A stretch of 64,000 nt of DNA from Shinisaurus crocodilurus (taxonomy: Eukaryota > Chordata > Lepidosauria > Squamata > Shinisauridae). Shown here in pieces: positions 43,115 to 58,835 of the stretch. The stretch covers positions 207,974,255 to 208,038,254 of the forward strand of contig CM037880.1 of NCBI GenBank assembly GCA_021292165.1, in the 5' to 3' direction. Position 1 is the first letter of the stretch, and each line of letters starts with the position of its first letter. The translations under genes were made by a program, and so were the position numbers. The notes under the pieces are model-generated. The model had not been told where the DNA came from and did not search any database. It was given only the letters and a program-made list of their open reading frames with translations.

Positions 43115-43436
43115 GCGTGGCCAATCGGCAGGCCTAGGTCTAAATGGTCTAAATTTTTGTAGCCCTCAACCTAATTTCAAAAGTCCTCTGTATGTGATCA
43201 GTTCAGATCTCTGTCAAGAACAATCTATCTCTTCCCTGATGGCCTGCTGGGTGGGAAGAGGGAGAGAAAAGGGGGTGGCGGAAACAAAAAGAGAGAAAGG
43301 GTGACTTAACCAATTTTGGCCCTTGTCCTGCCCACCATTGGCTTTGGCCCTGCACATTGCTGACAAGAGGCCCCTGAGAGATTATACAGAAGAGAATGTG
43401 GGCCTCAACAGAAAAAATGGTTACTCACCCCTGTCT
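43115..43436. mobile_element. hAT-like non-autonomous element, copy 2
   Basis: It shares order and wording with 20448-20742: CCTCAACCTAATTTCAAAAG, CTATCTCTTCCCTGATGGCC, GGTGGCGGAAAC and CCTCAACAGAAAAAATGGTT. The ends are more worn. Confidence 0.55.
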
Positions 43437-43634
43437 TAAAAGCATAAAAATCTACAGGCAAATCTATGTATTTCCACAATGGCGAGGTAGGGGAACCAGC
43501 TTTATCTTTAGTTGTCTTCAGCATTGCAGTGGTTGCTTCTCCTGCCAGGGGAAGGAAAGGAGCTTGAGCACAGAAAACAGAACTGGGAAGAAGCTGGAGC
43601 TATTTGTTGCAAATTGCTCCCAATAAAATGAACC

Positions 43635-43835
43635 AGGATGATGTAGTAGTTAGAGTGTTGGACTAGGCTGGGGGAAACTAAGGTCCAAATTCCCACCCAG
43701 TAATGAAGGGCACTGGATGACCTTGGGCCAATTACCATCTCTCAACCCAGTCTACTTCACATGATTGATCTGACTATAAAATGGATGGGAGAGAGAAGGA
43801 TCATGGAGGATGGCATATAAATGAAATAAAATATG
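43635..43835 (+). mobile_element. tRNA-derived SINE (MIR/CORE-like)
   Basis: An A-box-like TAGTAGTTAGAGTGTTGG and a B-box-like GGTCCAAATTCCCAC are followed by GATGACCTTGGGCCAATTAC, the conserved centre of CORE-type SINEs, and an AT-rich tail with ATAAATGAAATAAAAT. Confidence 0.75.
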
Positions 43836-44009
43836 TGGTTTAGGATTTATTTATTTTTATTTCTACAGGTTTTAAGCTATATACCTTAAAGGAACTAATA
43901 CTTTTGAGATAGTTTCATCTCCCAAGAACCCACCAGAAATCACTGAACCCTGCTTCCAGTTATACTATTGTATCTGCTCTGCTACCAGAGTATTTGGCTC
44001 ACAAAGATA

Positions 44010-44490
44010 GGAAACATGCATGCTGGTTAAGGCCTATCTAGTCCAGCATCCTGTTTCCCACAATGGTCAAGCAGTTGACCCTAGTCAGCCCAAAAGCAGG
44101 AGATATATGGGCTATCCATTTCACACTATTGCTGCCCAGCCACTAGGATTCATAGGCATGCGATCTTGGACCCTGAGGTAGCATATAGCCATATTGACTT
44201 GCACCCATTCAAAGCCTTATCCTCCAAGCGAAGTTGGTGGCCATCACCACGTCTTGTGGTAGTGAATTCCATAGTTTAAGTATGTGCGATAAGAAGTACT
44301 TTCTTTTGTGTGTCCTAAATCTCCCACCATTCAGCTTCATTGCATGACCCTGCATTCTAGTATTATGAGACAGGGAGAAAAACCTATCACTCTCCACACC
44401 ATACATACTTTTATAAACTTCTAGTCATGTCTCCCCTTACTCACCTTTTTTTCCTAAATGAAAACAAACAAACCTTTCTTCATAGGGGAG
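44010..44490 (-). mobile_element. LINE 3' region with ORF C-terminal remnant
   Basis: The minus strand encodes RMQGHAMKLNGGRFRTHKRK and LWNSLPQDVVMATN (44406-44209), then the 3' repeat with the CTAGTCCAGCATCCTG block (plus-strand reading 44040-44060). Same family as 34396/35861. Confidence 0.65.
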
Positions 44491-44635
44491 TTGCTCCAGC
44501 CCCTTGTCTTAAAGAACTTGCCCCAAGTAGTACAAAGGTAAACATGTTAAACATGCTGAACTTTATTTTTTTTTACTGTTTAGAAGTGGGGATGTTATAA
44601 AATCTTTCGAAAGGCATGATGGTATTGGTGACTGA

Positions 44636-49100
<4,465 letters not shown>

Positions 49101-49132
49101 GGGAAGATGTCCCCAAAGGTCAGGCAATAGTG

Positions 49133-49660
49133 CAGGGATGGGGAACCATCAGGCTGCAGGGGTTCACCTTCCAGCCCAGCAGCTTCTTCCCTGGCCCCAC
49201 CTGCTCTGCCATGGAGGAAAAGCTCTTCTCTCCAATCAGCAGCTGATCTGAGATCAGTGCTTTTCCCTGCTGAGTGCTGAAAAAGACTCAATTTCTCAGT
49301 GCTTAGCAGGGGAAAGCACATCTCTGATCAGCTTCTGTGGGACAGCTGGACCAGGGCCAGAAGAGGAAACTTCTGAGTGATTCTGAGCCTTGTCCTGCAG
49401 AGGCTTGTCTTGTATACTTATGAGTAGACATGCAGTGGCTTGCCCTGCTTACTTGTGAGTAGACATGCTGCTCATGCTTATTTTTATGCAGACATGCTTC
49501 TTACTATAAATCAGTAAGAATGGAATTTCGGGAAGTTGGATTTTCAGCCCCACCCATTTCTGCCTGTGGCCCCCCACCTATCATTGGAATGAAGCTCTCA
49601 AGAGGTTTTCTGGAATGGAATTTGGCCCTCAGGCTGGAAAAGGGTGACACTTCTTGTCTT
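49133..49660. mobile_element. hAT-like element, worn
   Basis: CAGGGATGGGGAACCATCAG on the left and GCCCTCAGGCTGGAAAAGGG on the right resemble the ends of common reptile hAT families. The interior includes a partly duplicated GAGTAGACATGC block. Target duplication not established. Confidence 0.4.
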
Positions 49661-49894
49661 GCCACACTGTGCTAGCAGTTTTATTGCACAGTGAGACATT
49701 TGCCTCAATCCAGCTATCATTATGAGTACTTATGCATGACTAATTGGAATGTGGATTCAGTTTTCTAGCAAACAACAGATTGGGTATGGCTATGGCTGAT
49801 TGAAAGAAGGGAGGGAGAGAGAAAGGATTTATAAATAGTGGTGCTAAAAAGGTCATACTCTGTAATGTATAATAGTAGGATTGTTTTTTCACTG

Positions 49895-50196
49895 TGCCCA
49901 AATGCATGGAAGATAAGATTGATCAATTCACAATAGCAGTTTCTTGTGATAATATCCTTTTTCTTGCTATGCTAATTCAACAGTTAAAGAAAGACAATTA
50001 CTTTCTACAGTGAGTAAGATAATATTTTCCACTACTCAAAGCAATAGTCTCTCCTAAGGTGGGAAAGATGATATATCCTGCCACAGAAAGTAATTCTTTA
50101 GGTGTTAAATTAGCATAGCAAGAAAAAATAGTATTATCACAAGTAACTGCTGTTGTGAATGGATCACTTTGTTCTCACATTGTATACATTTGGGCA
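49895..50196. repeat. 302-bp palindromic element
   Basis: The left arm (TGCCCAAATG, TTCACAATAGCAG, then TCTTGCTATGCTAATT and AATTACTTTCT) is mirrored by the right arm (AGAAAGTAATT, AATTAGCATAGCAAGA, CTGCTGTTGTGAAT, CATTTGGGCA) around about 50040. Mismatches and small indels are spread along the arms. No coding capacity. Confidence 0.75.
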
Positions 50197-50404
50197 TTAT
50201 ATAGAAATGTGGCAGATTTTCTGGTCTCCTTAACATTTACATTTTTTTTCATCTGTAGCCCCATATATGTCTAATGTATAATAACAATGTACATAAGGCT
50301 GCAATCCTAAACACATTTACTAAAGAGTGAGTACCCTATGTGGTAAACATGCATAGGACCATACTGCACATGAAGCCTGATCAAATGCAGAATAGAGCAA
50401 CCTC

Positions 50405-50592
50405 TGGAGACGACTAGCCGCAAAGGTGGTCGAAGAGGAACTGAGGGAATGGGCGAGAGCCGTGCTAAGGAGCATGCGCGAGGGGAGGGTCTCCTGCCCA
50501 GTCTGCCTCAGTTTTAGCACTTTCAGGGAAGGTCTCATGTGCAGGTGCAGAGCCCATATGTGTGATGCACAGAGACCACAAAGAAGAACTTC
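50405..50592 (+). mobile_element. Solo DIRS terminal fragment
   Basis: It follows the order of 5020-5180: GATGGGCG/AATGGGCGAGAGCC, GTGCTAAGGAGCATGCGCG, GCCTCAGTTTTAG, CAGGTGCAGAG, CCCATATGTGTGATGCACAG and AGACCACAAAGAAGAAC. Divergence is clearly higher than within one element, so it is an older insertion of a related DIRS. Confidence 0.8.
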
Positions 50593-50772
50593 ATGTATCA
50601 TGTGTTCCAACAAAGCTTATGCCACAATTAGGTATGGGTGAAGAAAATGCTCAAGGTTTTTGTTTTTACTTATTTATCCAGTTTTGCATTCCAAAATCCA
50701 CATTTTTGCAGGCTTTCTGATGCAGCTCATCTTGGGAAAAATGTGCACAAAAATCATGTGCATATTAAGGAA

Positions 50773-50820
50773 AGTGTGTGTGTGTGTATGTGTATGTGTG
50801 TGTGTGTGTGTGTGCATGCG
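50773..50820. repeat. (TG)n microsatellite
   Basis: TG run with a few TATG interruptions. Confidence 0.9.
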
Positions 50821-50884
50821 TGTATGAGAAAATTGTGCATAAAACAGCATTTCAGCAATGCAAAGTACTTGGGAAAATGTGTAG

Positions 50885-51040
50885 ATTCATAATAGGAAGG
50901 GGCCTACAGGCCATCGAGTCCAACCTGCTGCTCAATGCAGGAAACTAGAGGTGGGGTCTCCCATCCAAGTAATAACCAGGCCTGCCGCTGCTTAGCTTTC
51001 CACACTCAGACAAGCTGAGCCAATGTGAGCCACAGGCCTG
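50885..51040 (-). mobile_element. 5S rRNA-derived SINE with CR1-like tail
   Basis: On the minus strand, 51027-50958 contains GGAAAGCTAAGCAGCGGCAG, GCCTGGTTATTACTTGG and ATGGGAGAC, the internal promoter and 3' part of 5S rRNA with substitutions. It is followed (50945-50889) by GAGCAGCAGGTTGGACTCGA and TGGCCTGTAGGCCCCTTCC, a CR1-type end. A 5S head fused to a LINE tail is the design of 5S-derived (SINE3-type) SINEs. Confidence 0.7.
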
Positions 51041-51865
51041 TATACATTTAAAGATGTGCACAAAAATGCATGCATTAATGCATATATTATGAAAAATGTG
51101 AATTTAAAAAGTATGTATTACAGTATGGATTATTACTGTTTTAATTACAAGCTCATGCAGAAATGCAACAGAATAAGCTTGACCTCAAAACCCCCACAAT
51201 TTTGGTGAGACTGAGATTAGCAGATCTGTCCATCCCTAGCCACAATGAATAGTTAGGCCAGGAGCCAAAGTCCCTTGTCTACTGGTCTACTTCTAGATTT
51301 ATGGTTGTCCCTTTTTAAGATGGGTGAAGCCATTTCAATTTCACTTGAAAGCACCTTGTCTATCCCTTCAAACCTGCTTGTGTAAAAGCAATTCATGCTG
51401 GCAACTGTTCTTATAATAATTGTGCTAATCCACCCTTAATTATCTTCATTAAATTCAGAGTTCTAACCAAAACGCTCCTTACTAGAGCAAAATGAAGTTC
51501 CTGCTTTTATTATAGAAGCCGTAGAATACTTAATTTGAGTTTGACTCCCCTATGAGTTCACATTTGCATGAAACATGGCAGAGTGAGTCTTAAAATGGAA
51601 TGCCAAGATCCACTTCTCAAATGCTCTCCCTCCCTCCTGAAGCCACAATGACTCACTGTGTTATTCTCTCCTGGGTGTCCTTTCCTACACAGACTAGGAC
51701 TAGAGCAGGACTAGGTAACATGATGCCATGGGCACCACTATGCCCCTGGACACCTTTCTTGGCATCCACCAAGGTGCCAAGCCCCTCCCAATTTTATTTA
51801 AACATGCACATTTTCTTACCAGCAGTTTGGATTGCTTCAGAGAAAAGTGGGGGCCTCCAGCTGCT

Positions 51866-51939
51866 GCCATCTTCATTTCCCATGAATGCCTCTGAGCTGT
51901 ATGTTGAGCTCAGAGACATTCCTGGGAAATGAAGATGGC
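51866..51939. repeat. Hairpin with ~33-bp arms
   Basis: GCCATCTTCATTTCCC...CTCTGAGCT on the left pairs with AGCTCAGAG...GGGAAATGAAGATGGC on the right. Confidence 0.8.
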
Positions 51940-52287
51940 AGGTGGCTGCAGGCTGATGCTTTCCTCTGCAGTATGCCCAGCCACCAAACAAAGGGGTTCC
52001 TGTCACTTCTGTCTGGTAAGCTGTGGGAGTGTCCTAAAGAGAGCAGTGGATCTAGGGAGAACAATGGGGTTAGGAAGAGTAGGGTAGTGGTAAGCTAGCA
52101 GGGGGTCCAGGAAAGCCCACAAGAAGCCATCAGTGAAGAAGGGAGGGAGAGCAGCAGGGAAACCAGCAAAGACTGGGGAAACTAGCTGGGAGCAACCTTT
52201 TGTGTGTGTGCTTGCAGTGAGGAAGAGAAAGGAGGGACATGTGTGCACATATGTAGGTATGAATTATGCATGCATGATGGATAGGTG

Positions 52288-52345
<58 letters not shown>
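52288..52345. repeat. (TG)n(AG)n microsatellite
   Basis: TG run followed directly by an AG run, like that at 19992-20066. Confidence 0.95.
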
Positions 52346-52349
<4 letters not shown>

Positions 52350-52485
52350 TTGAGATTTTATGGGTGGTGAGCCAGAGTGTGTGAGGGAGGATGTATGGGT
52401 GGTCTAGAGTGTGAGAGAGAAAGAGATGGGGGGAAAGAGTTGGCTGGCAGTGGAGGCAGGGGAGAGAAAAGGAGTGAAAACAAAT

Positions 52486-52574
52486 GGCATCCAGAGCTGC
52501 TATAGAGTGCCCAAATTAGTTTGTTTACAAGCTAATTCTGACCTTTTCGGCGCTCTATAGCAGCTCTGGATGCC
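52486..52574. repeat. Hairpin with perfect 22-bp arms
   Basis: GGCATCCAGAGCTGCTATAG plus AG at 52486-52507 is exactly inverted at 52553-52574. Similarity extends a few bases outward. Confidence 0.88.
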
Positions 52575-52700
52575 CTTTTGTTTCCTTTTTTTAAAATAAA
52601 ATAAATAAGTTGTGGTCTCCCTGAATTTGGGGAGAAGGGAGCCACACTGGGGGGCTGCAAGCAGCTAATGTGGCCCATGGGCCACATGTTGCCCATCCCA

Positions 52701-54780
52701 GCCTTATACCAAGTTAGACCACTGGTTTTTATAGTTTAGTATTGATTACACTGAATTGCAGCAGCTCCACAGGTTTTCAGATAGGAGACTTTCAGAGCCC
52801 TACTTGAAGGTGCCAGGGATTGAATTTAAGCGTTTTTATATGTAAAGTATTATTGGGCCAATTATATTAAGAGTGAGTCAGATGAATAACATTCCACCAT
52901 TATAAAGATAAATCAGGGGGGACAGTAGGTTCTACAGCTTATACCCAGAAAACAGCTATATGGATTGATCTGAAACTTGCCAGTGTAGGAGTAGTGAGGT
53001 TGAGGGTGGTCAGTGCCAGTTTTGAGTAGAAAGGGTAAGAAATGGTTTAAAGTTTGATGAATGACGTCCAGCAGTTTGACAGGTATGGTCTGTTTTCTTT
53101 CTCATATACTTTGCTGAGGTTAAACTTTATGGGCTGATTTCTCAATTTGAACAGCATCTTTCATGAAATTGCTTTTTGTGTCAGGTCAAGGGGAAGGTCT
53201 AGTACACGTTGTGTGCTAGTAGTAGCATAACAGGTTTGTAGTTTCTGGAAGGAGGCAAGTCGGCAGAACTTCTTTCTACATATTCCACCAACCTGCCTCC
53301 TTCCACAAATGAGTGTTTCCGCTTATTATGGGTTCCCCCAGAAGCACTAAAATGGTGTTGTACAAGCAGTGGGGGCTGCTTGCAATGGAATTGGTGGGGG
53401 TGTAAACGCCCCATTGAATTCTGCTCATTAAGTTGGGTTTTTTCCCCAAAACAGTCATCTAAACTTAGTGACCATCATCACAATTTATTTTCTCTGTACC
53501 CATGTGTATACAGAGTTGACAGCTTCTATCTGAGATTGGCCTCCTTCTTCATTTGGCTTCATTTTTACTCAAAACTGCTAGGCCTCAGTGCTGCTGTTTG
53601 GTTTTTCCCAATCCTCCAGCCTTGTACCTCATAAAGGGATGGGCTGCTGCTTCCTTGTAAGGGGCAAAGGGCCCAGTACTTACAAGGTGCATGGCAGGCA
53701 GAAATTCAATAGCTGCAGCTTTACCTGGCATATGAGGATGGATGCAACACCTGTGGATATTCTGCCTGTAGTTCAGCTGCAGGGCCTCTGGGAGGGAAAT
53801 CAGGCCTTTTAGTAGCACTTTTGGTTTAGAGCAGCATTTCTCAAGGTGTGGACCTATTTAAAAGAATGAGTTAAAAGTTCACAATTTTTGAAATCTGGCT
53901 TTCACAGAGTTTTCTCTTACACAGCCACTGTTTAGGACTGCATACAGAATGCTTTCTTTATTGAAACCCTAGGACTTCTAGTTTAGGAGACAGGGTAGAT
54001 GGAGAGAGCCCCTGAAATAACTCCTCAAAAGGTTTTGGGGATGAGGTTTGGAATTGTTTTGCAATGTGGGGTGCATGTGTTCTCATTTGTATCCCCATCT
54101 TTCTTCTTTTCCTTTAAATATTTTCATTTAAACTCTGGGAACAAAGATGGCGGCCAGAGCTCTCTGGCTGCTTTGGCTGTGGTACCGCTTTAGCTTCCAG
54201 CTGCATTACAACTGGTCACTGTAAGAAACCTATAACATAAGAAGTAGTAGCTGAGTTTTCTTGTTTGCCTTTTCCTGCCCCATTCTTGTTTCCTTTTGTG
54301 CCATATCTTTTAGATTGTAAACTGGAAAGCAGGAACTGCTTTCTGGATTGATCTGGATTCCTTGATCTGGATTCCTTTGCAGCTGAAGAACAGAGTATAA
54401 ATACTTTTAAAAAAAATAAAGGCAGCTAGGCATCATGGGAAGCTTGACAGCTACACCTACATAATCTGCTGGTAGTAGGGAAGCCCACACACCAAAGGAC
54501 CAGTGGCTTTTGCCCCTGAAGTATCATTATACCTTCCACTTTTAAATATAATGGAGCAACTGTATATATATAAAGAGGGAGACAGAAAGGGCTGAAACAG
54601 GTAACCTCTAAGCTTTGTGCTTCTCTCCCGGCCACACGTTGATGGCTAGAGATGGTGGCTTCCAAACCTCGACATTCTCTGTCTCTCAAAGGCTTTGCAG
54701 ATAACTGTTTTGAATTCATATACATTTTAAATCAGCCAAGCCATTTCTCAGAGTTTTTATTTTATGTTTTTTGTCTAATG
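52701..54780. other. Gene-free intronic sequence
   Basis: No recognised element ends or exons. Confidence 0.4.
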
Positions 54781-54786
54781 AATTGA

Positions 54787-54850
54787 CTTATTTATTTATT
54801 TCATTTATATACTGCCCAATAGCCGAAGCCCTCTGAGCAAATCCCTGATG
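54787..54850 (-). mobile_element. LINE 3' end fragment (L2/CR1 type)
   Basis: TTATTTATTTATTTCATTTA followed by TACTGCCCAATAGCCGAAGC is a standard reptile LINE terminus in reverse. Confidence 0.5.
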
Positions 54851-54922
54851 AGTCACATATGCCTTATCCATAGTGGTACAGTTAGGGCTGGACCTTGGAG
54901 TTGAGAAACTGCATATGTTCTG

Positions 54923-54926
<4 letters not shown>

Positions 54927-54973
<47 letters not shown>

Positions 54974-54985
54974 TTATTATTAAAT
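54927..54985. repeat. (ATT)n microsatellite
   Basis: About 17 ATT units with a minor interruption at the end. Confidence 0.95.
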
Positions 54986-55736
54986 CAGGATTTGCAAAGA
55001 GGTGCTTTTGTTTTTGTTTTGCTTTGCTTTTTCTCTAACATCAGTAATACAGAAGCAGTTGTAAAGCATAGAATGGTTGGGTTGGGGGAGGAAAGAGGAA
55101 TGTTAGTTGTGTGCTTTCCAACTGAAGTAATACACATGGCCGTCTAAAGGGCCCCTCCATAAGGCCATTATGTCCAGGGTCTCAAATCACCTAGCTGCAC
55201 CACTGCTTACCCATTCTTAATTTGGTATTCCACAACCACTGTACGTCATGCCACATGACCAGTATTCCAAATTTGTCTGGCCATGTACTGGCAAGCAGAT
55301 GCACAAAATCATGCAACTTCCAGAAACCAGAAAACCACACTGTTACTTCCATAAATCTTGTAGCACGGTTAGCAGGAGGACAGTTAAGAGAGTGGGATCA
55401 GAAAGAGAGAAAAATGTTAGTAAAATGTAGTGGTAAGGGATTCAGTGAGGTGATCTTAGGTTATTAGATAGAATAATTATTTGTTATTCTTTTTCAAATG
55501 GCTACTTGTTCTAGATGTTACATTCCACAAATAAATATATGCCTACTGTTCCAGCTACCTGTGTTCTGGATTCAAACTACATGTTACACTAATCATGAGT
55601 AAGGATGTCAGAGAAATCTGCAGTGGATTCAAATGAGTTTAGATTTCTATGAATCTGACCCACAGATTCTGCAGCGGACCAGCTTTTCCCAAATTGCACA
55701 GATTCTGCGGACTTGCGGACCATTTTTTAAAAACTT

Positions 55737-56377
55737 TCCATAGAAAAATACCAAATAATAATAATACTAATTTTGGACAGACCTCCACATTAATACCAAT
55801 AATTTCTGAAATTTCTCCAAAAATTTTATTCCAAAAATCCAATACGCTTTTACAGCTCCACCACATATGAGCATAAGTACCAAGTTCCTGGCATCCTCTC
55901 CAACACAATGGAGCACAATTACTATCTATTTTATTTAATCTTACTGGAGTCAAATACCATCTACAAACAGTTTTTAAAAAATTCTCTTTTATCCTTACTG
56001 ACATATTTCTTAATATACGTCTGCCCCAAATATTTCTCCACCCCGCATTCGATATCTCCTCCTCAAATTCCATTTCCCACATCATCTTAAGGTTGTCTTT
56101 TTTCACTTCAATCCTCTGCATCATTTTATATATCTCCTTAGTTAACCCTCCAGAAGAAACATTCCCTTCTATAAGTTCTCTAGACAACACTTTCTTTTCA
56201 AATCCAGTAAACTCCCTCTCATGCTCATTTTTCTTTTTCCATTTCTTAGTCCACTGATCTAATTGCATTAAATTTAACCACGAAATTCTATCTGGCCCAA
56301 TCATTTCCAATATTTGTTGTCTAGTCTCAATTTTTCCCATCCAATCCATTAATTTGATAACCTTATTTTCCCTAAAT
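55737..56377 (-). pseudogene. L1 ORF2 C-terminal region, inverted piece
   Basis: The minus frame runs from IFRENKVIKLMDWMGK through SRELIEGNVSSGGLTKEIYK and CWRGCQELGTYAHMWWSCKS to VEVCPKLVLL, where similarity to L1 ends. It parallels 10280-10900 of the other copy and is less decayed: one open frame of more than 200 codons. The open frame continues past the junction into unrelated sequence to 55639. Confidence 0.85.
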
Positions 56378-56379
56378 AT

Positions 56380-56745
56380 TGCCCAAAATTAGCATTGTTA
56401 TCAATAACGGAGAAACTTCTGTGCTCACAAGAGAAAAAGGAACTAATTGTAAGTTTATTAGCGGCAGGGAGATTATTGATTGCAAGGAATTGGAAAGTTC
56501 AACATCAGTATTTAATAATAGACTGGTATAAAGAGGTTTGGGATATTGCTTTAAATGATAAACTAACATGTAGTATTAAATGTAAAAGGGGACAATTAAA
56601 GAAAAATAATTTTAAGGAAATATGGGGGTCATTTTTAGATTATGTTTTAGTAAAGGGGAAAGGGAGTAAGCCATGTCATGATATGATGTATTTTTGGAAT
56701 ATAGATTTTTGGCCCTGGGGTGACGGGTGCACCTGTAGTGTATGA
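56380..56745 (+). pseudogene. L1 ORF2 C-terminus, forward piece
   Basis: Reads PKLALLSITEKLLCSQ, RLLIARNWKVQHQYLIIDW, YKEVWDIALNDKLTCSIKC and the final residues to a stop at 56743-56745. It shows what the L1 at 5950-12937 looked like where it is now interrupted. Confidence 0.85.
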
Positions 56746-56807
56746 TTTGTAGGTTTATGTTTTTTTTTGTATGTGTGTTCTTTTAAAAAAATATAAATAA
56801 AATTTAA

Positions 56808-56808
<1 letters not shown>

Positions 56809-56852
<44 letters not shown>
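56809..56852. repeat. (AAT)n tail of L1
   Basis: About 14 AAT units after AAAATATAAATAAAATTT, analogous to the tail at 12868-12935. Confidence 0.92.
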
Positions 56853-57111
56853 GCACTGACCGAAAATGTGCATCCCCCCCATGGATTTAAAGTGTGAAAA
56901 TGCACATTTGGTGGGGATTTGCTCATTTTTGGAAGTGTGAATTTGCACAAATGCATATAAATGCATTTGCGCAAAATACAATTCTGTCAATGAGTGGACG
57001 ACGGAACGAAAGGTGCCTGACAATCCGCAAAACACAGACGGAACAGATTTAACAAAGTCTGTACATCCCTAATATAGCTGACAGCCTTTTCTTTAGTGCA
57101 AGTGCATGTGA

Positions 57112-57389
57112 CCCTGATTCAAATTGGGACCATTTTGCACCAAGTGGGGAAAGTTAAACTTTCCCCCCCATTTGCTTTCTGACCCCCCCCCCCAGTGTGT
57201 TGGGGTGGGAGTGGTTAACAAAAGAAAAAAAGCCTCCATCGATGCAAATTGTTATTTGGTTTAACACTCCCCCCCCCCCAGTATATTTGTGTGGATTTCA
57301 GGAAATGAATGGTGTGTGTGTGTGTGTGGTGGCCGGCGGGAGTTTAATCCTTCTCTCCCAGACTGTGGTGGTCCCAATTTGAATCAGGG
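57112..57389. mobile_element. MITE with perfect 21-bp terminal inverted repeats
   Basis: The left end begins CCCTGATTCAAATTGGGACC (57112-57132) and is exactly inverted at 57369-57389. The 278-bp interior has C-runs and a short TG run and no coding capacity. Target duplication is unclear. Confidence 0.82.
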
Positions 57390-58117
57390 CTGGACATGCT
57401 TACAACAGTGTAAATAAGAAGCTAACCCTCAGGGATTAGCATAATGTGTAGTCTGGCTCCTGGTTTGGGTAGATTCTAAGGTTCACATATCTCACATGTA
57501 CTGGTTTTGGATTCCATAGCCAAGTATATAAAAAGGACAGTCCTACTGCACTCTGTAAATCAGTAGGTGGTGGCAATAGATTATTTGGGGAAACATGAGG
57601 GAATGTCTGGGCTCAATGGACCAGCTGTGTGACTGACTCCATAACCTCTAGGAGCCAGGGTCTTGCCAGGGACTCCTAGATATGTCACAATCACTTTGCC
57701 AATGGTGTATCTAGCTATATGCCCTACATTGAACATACAGGATGCCTATATGGGGTCTTACATCAAAAGTGTCCTGGTAATAGGAAACAGCAGGGAACAT
57801 GTAACATGCCAACTTCAAGCATCATTAGTCTTGATTGCCTGCTTTGCATTGTGTATTCCTATGGGAATGCAACATTGAGGCATAACTGAATCCCAATAAC
57901 TCCCATATGGCTGCCATACTTATGTGAGTGTGCTGAATACTGCACAATTTCTTTTAAAAATATACATTCCCTCTGATTTCTGGGACTTAGTGTGATTAAA
58001 AACTCACAGTTTTGTTCATCTTAAATAAGAATACAGACTCATTTCTCAAGCTAGATAGATATACAATCTCTGAGAAATGGCAAATTGATTGAGAAATATT
58101 AGAATTCTATTTGTATA

Positions 58118-58378
58118 CAGTAATAGTAATACCTTGGATTGCAAGCATAATTCGTTCCGGAACCGTGCTTGTAATCCAAAACACTCTTATATCAAAGCGA
58201 GTCTCTGGCGGGCGTGAGCGAGGCCGATTTCGGCCCACTACATCCGTTCGAAGCGAGCGGTTACATCCCTACTCTTGCAAGACCTTGCTTGTTTATCAAG
58301 TAAAAAAAAAATTAATTTTTTTTGCTTGTCTTGCAAAACGCTCTCAGACCAAGTTACTTGCAATCCAAGGTATTACTG
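58118..58378. mobile_element. mariner-type MITE, copy 3
   Basis: The left end is slightly duplicated (CAGTAATAGTAATACC); the right end is CAATCCAAGGTATTACTG followed by TA. The GC-rich core CGAAGCGAGCGGTTACATCC is the inverse of that in copy 2. Confidence 0.78.
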
Positions 58379-58670
58379 TATTACTGTTAAGATCACCATC
58401 TGCTTTTCCCCATTGGAATTTCAAAGGGAGAAAAAAAATCTTTAAACTGAAGAATCTACATTGTAGTGAAGTTATCAAGATAGGGCATGACTGGTAATCA
58501 CTGGCAGAACATTACAACTTTGCATGGTACCGAAAGATATGAATGGTGTTCACCTCCGCATGCTTGGGAATGAGGTAGAGCACATTCATTATGTTTTATG
58601 AATTTTGTAAGCCACCTTGTTGAGAGTGTTCTTTTGTCCTATAGGTGGCCTAAAGGCATCTATAAATAAA

Positions 58671-58835
58671 TAAATGCTTTTGCATGCAAAAGATCCCAGG
58701 TTCAATCTTTGGCATTTCCAGGCAAGTCTGGGAAAGATGTGTGTCTGAAATACTGGAGAGTTGCTGTCAGTGTAGACAATGCTGAGCTTTATGGACCAAT
58801 GGTCTGACTCAGTATAAGGCAGGTTCATATGTTCT
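58671..58835 (+). mobile_element. tRNA-derived SINE, 5' truncated
   Basis: TTGCATGCAAAAGATCCCAG then GGTTCAATC (B-box-like) are followed by GTGTAGACAATGCTGAGC, ATGGACCAATGGTCTGACTC and AGTATAAGGCAGGTTC, a widespread reptile SINE body. A short LINE-like tail lies just upstream. Confidence 0.65.

Larger units (their letters stand above)
51710..52700. mobile_element. Composite hAT-like element with two hairpins
   Basis: The left AGGTAACATGATGCCATGGG and the right GGCCCATGGGCCACATGTTG with CCCATCCC are roughly inverted. The interior holds hairpins at 51866-51939 and 52486-52574 and a (TG)n(AG)n tract. No transposase. Confidence 0.4.
55737..56853 (+). mobile_element. 5'-truncated L1 with twin-priming inversion
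   Basis: The 3' part (about 56380-56853) is on the plus strand and ends in (AAT)n. The preceding part (55737-56377) is the adjacent upstream piece of the same ORF2, but on the minus strand. The two pieces meet head to head and share about 19 bp (CCCAAAATTAG and following). This is the signature of twin priming during L1 reverse transcription. Confidence 0.88.

Noticed and set aside
50320..50641. Short frames on both strands near 50.4-50.6 kb
   Set aside because: The sequence is the non-coding terminal part of a DIRS element.
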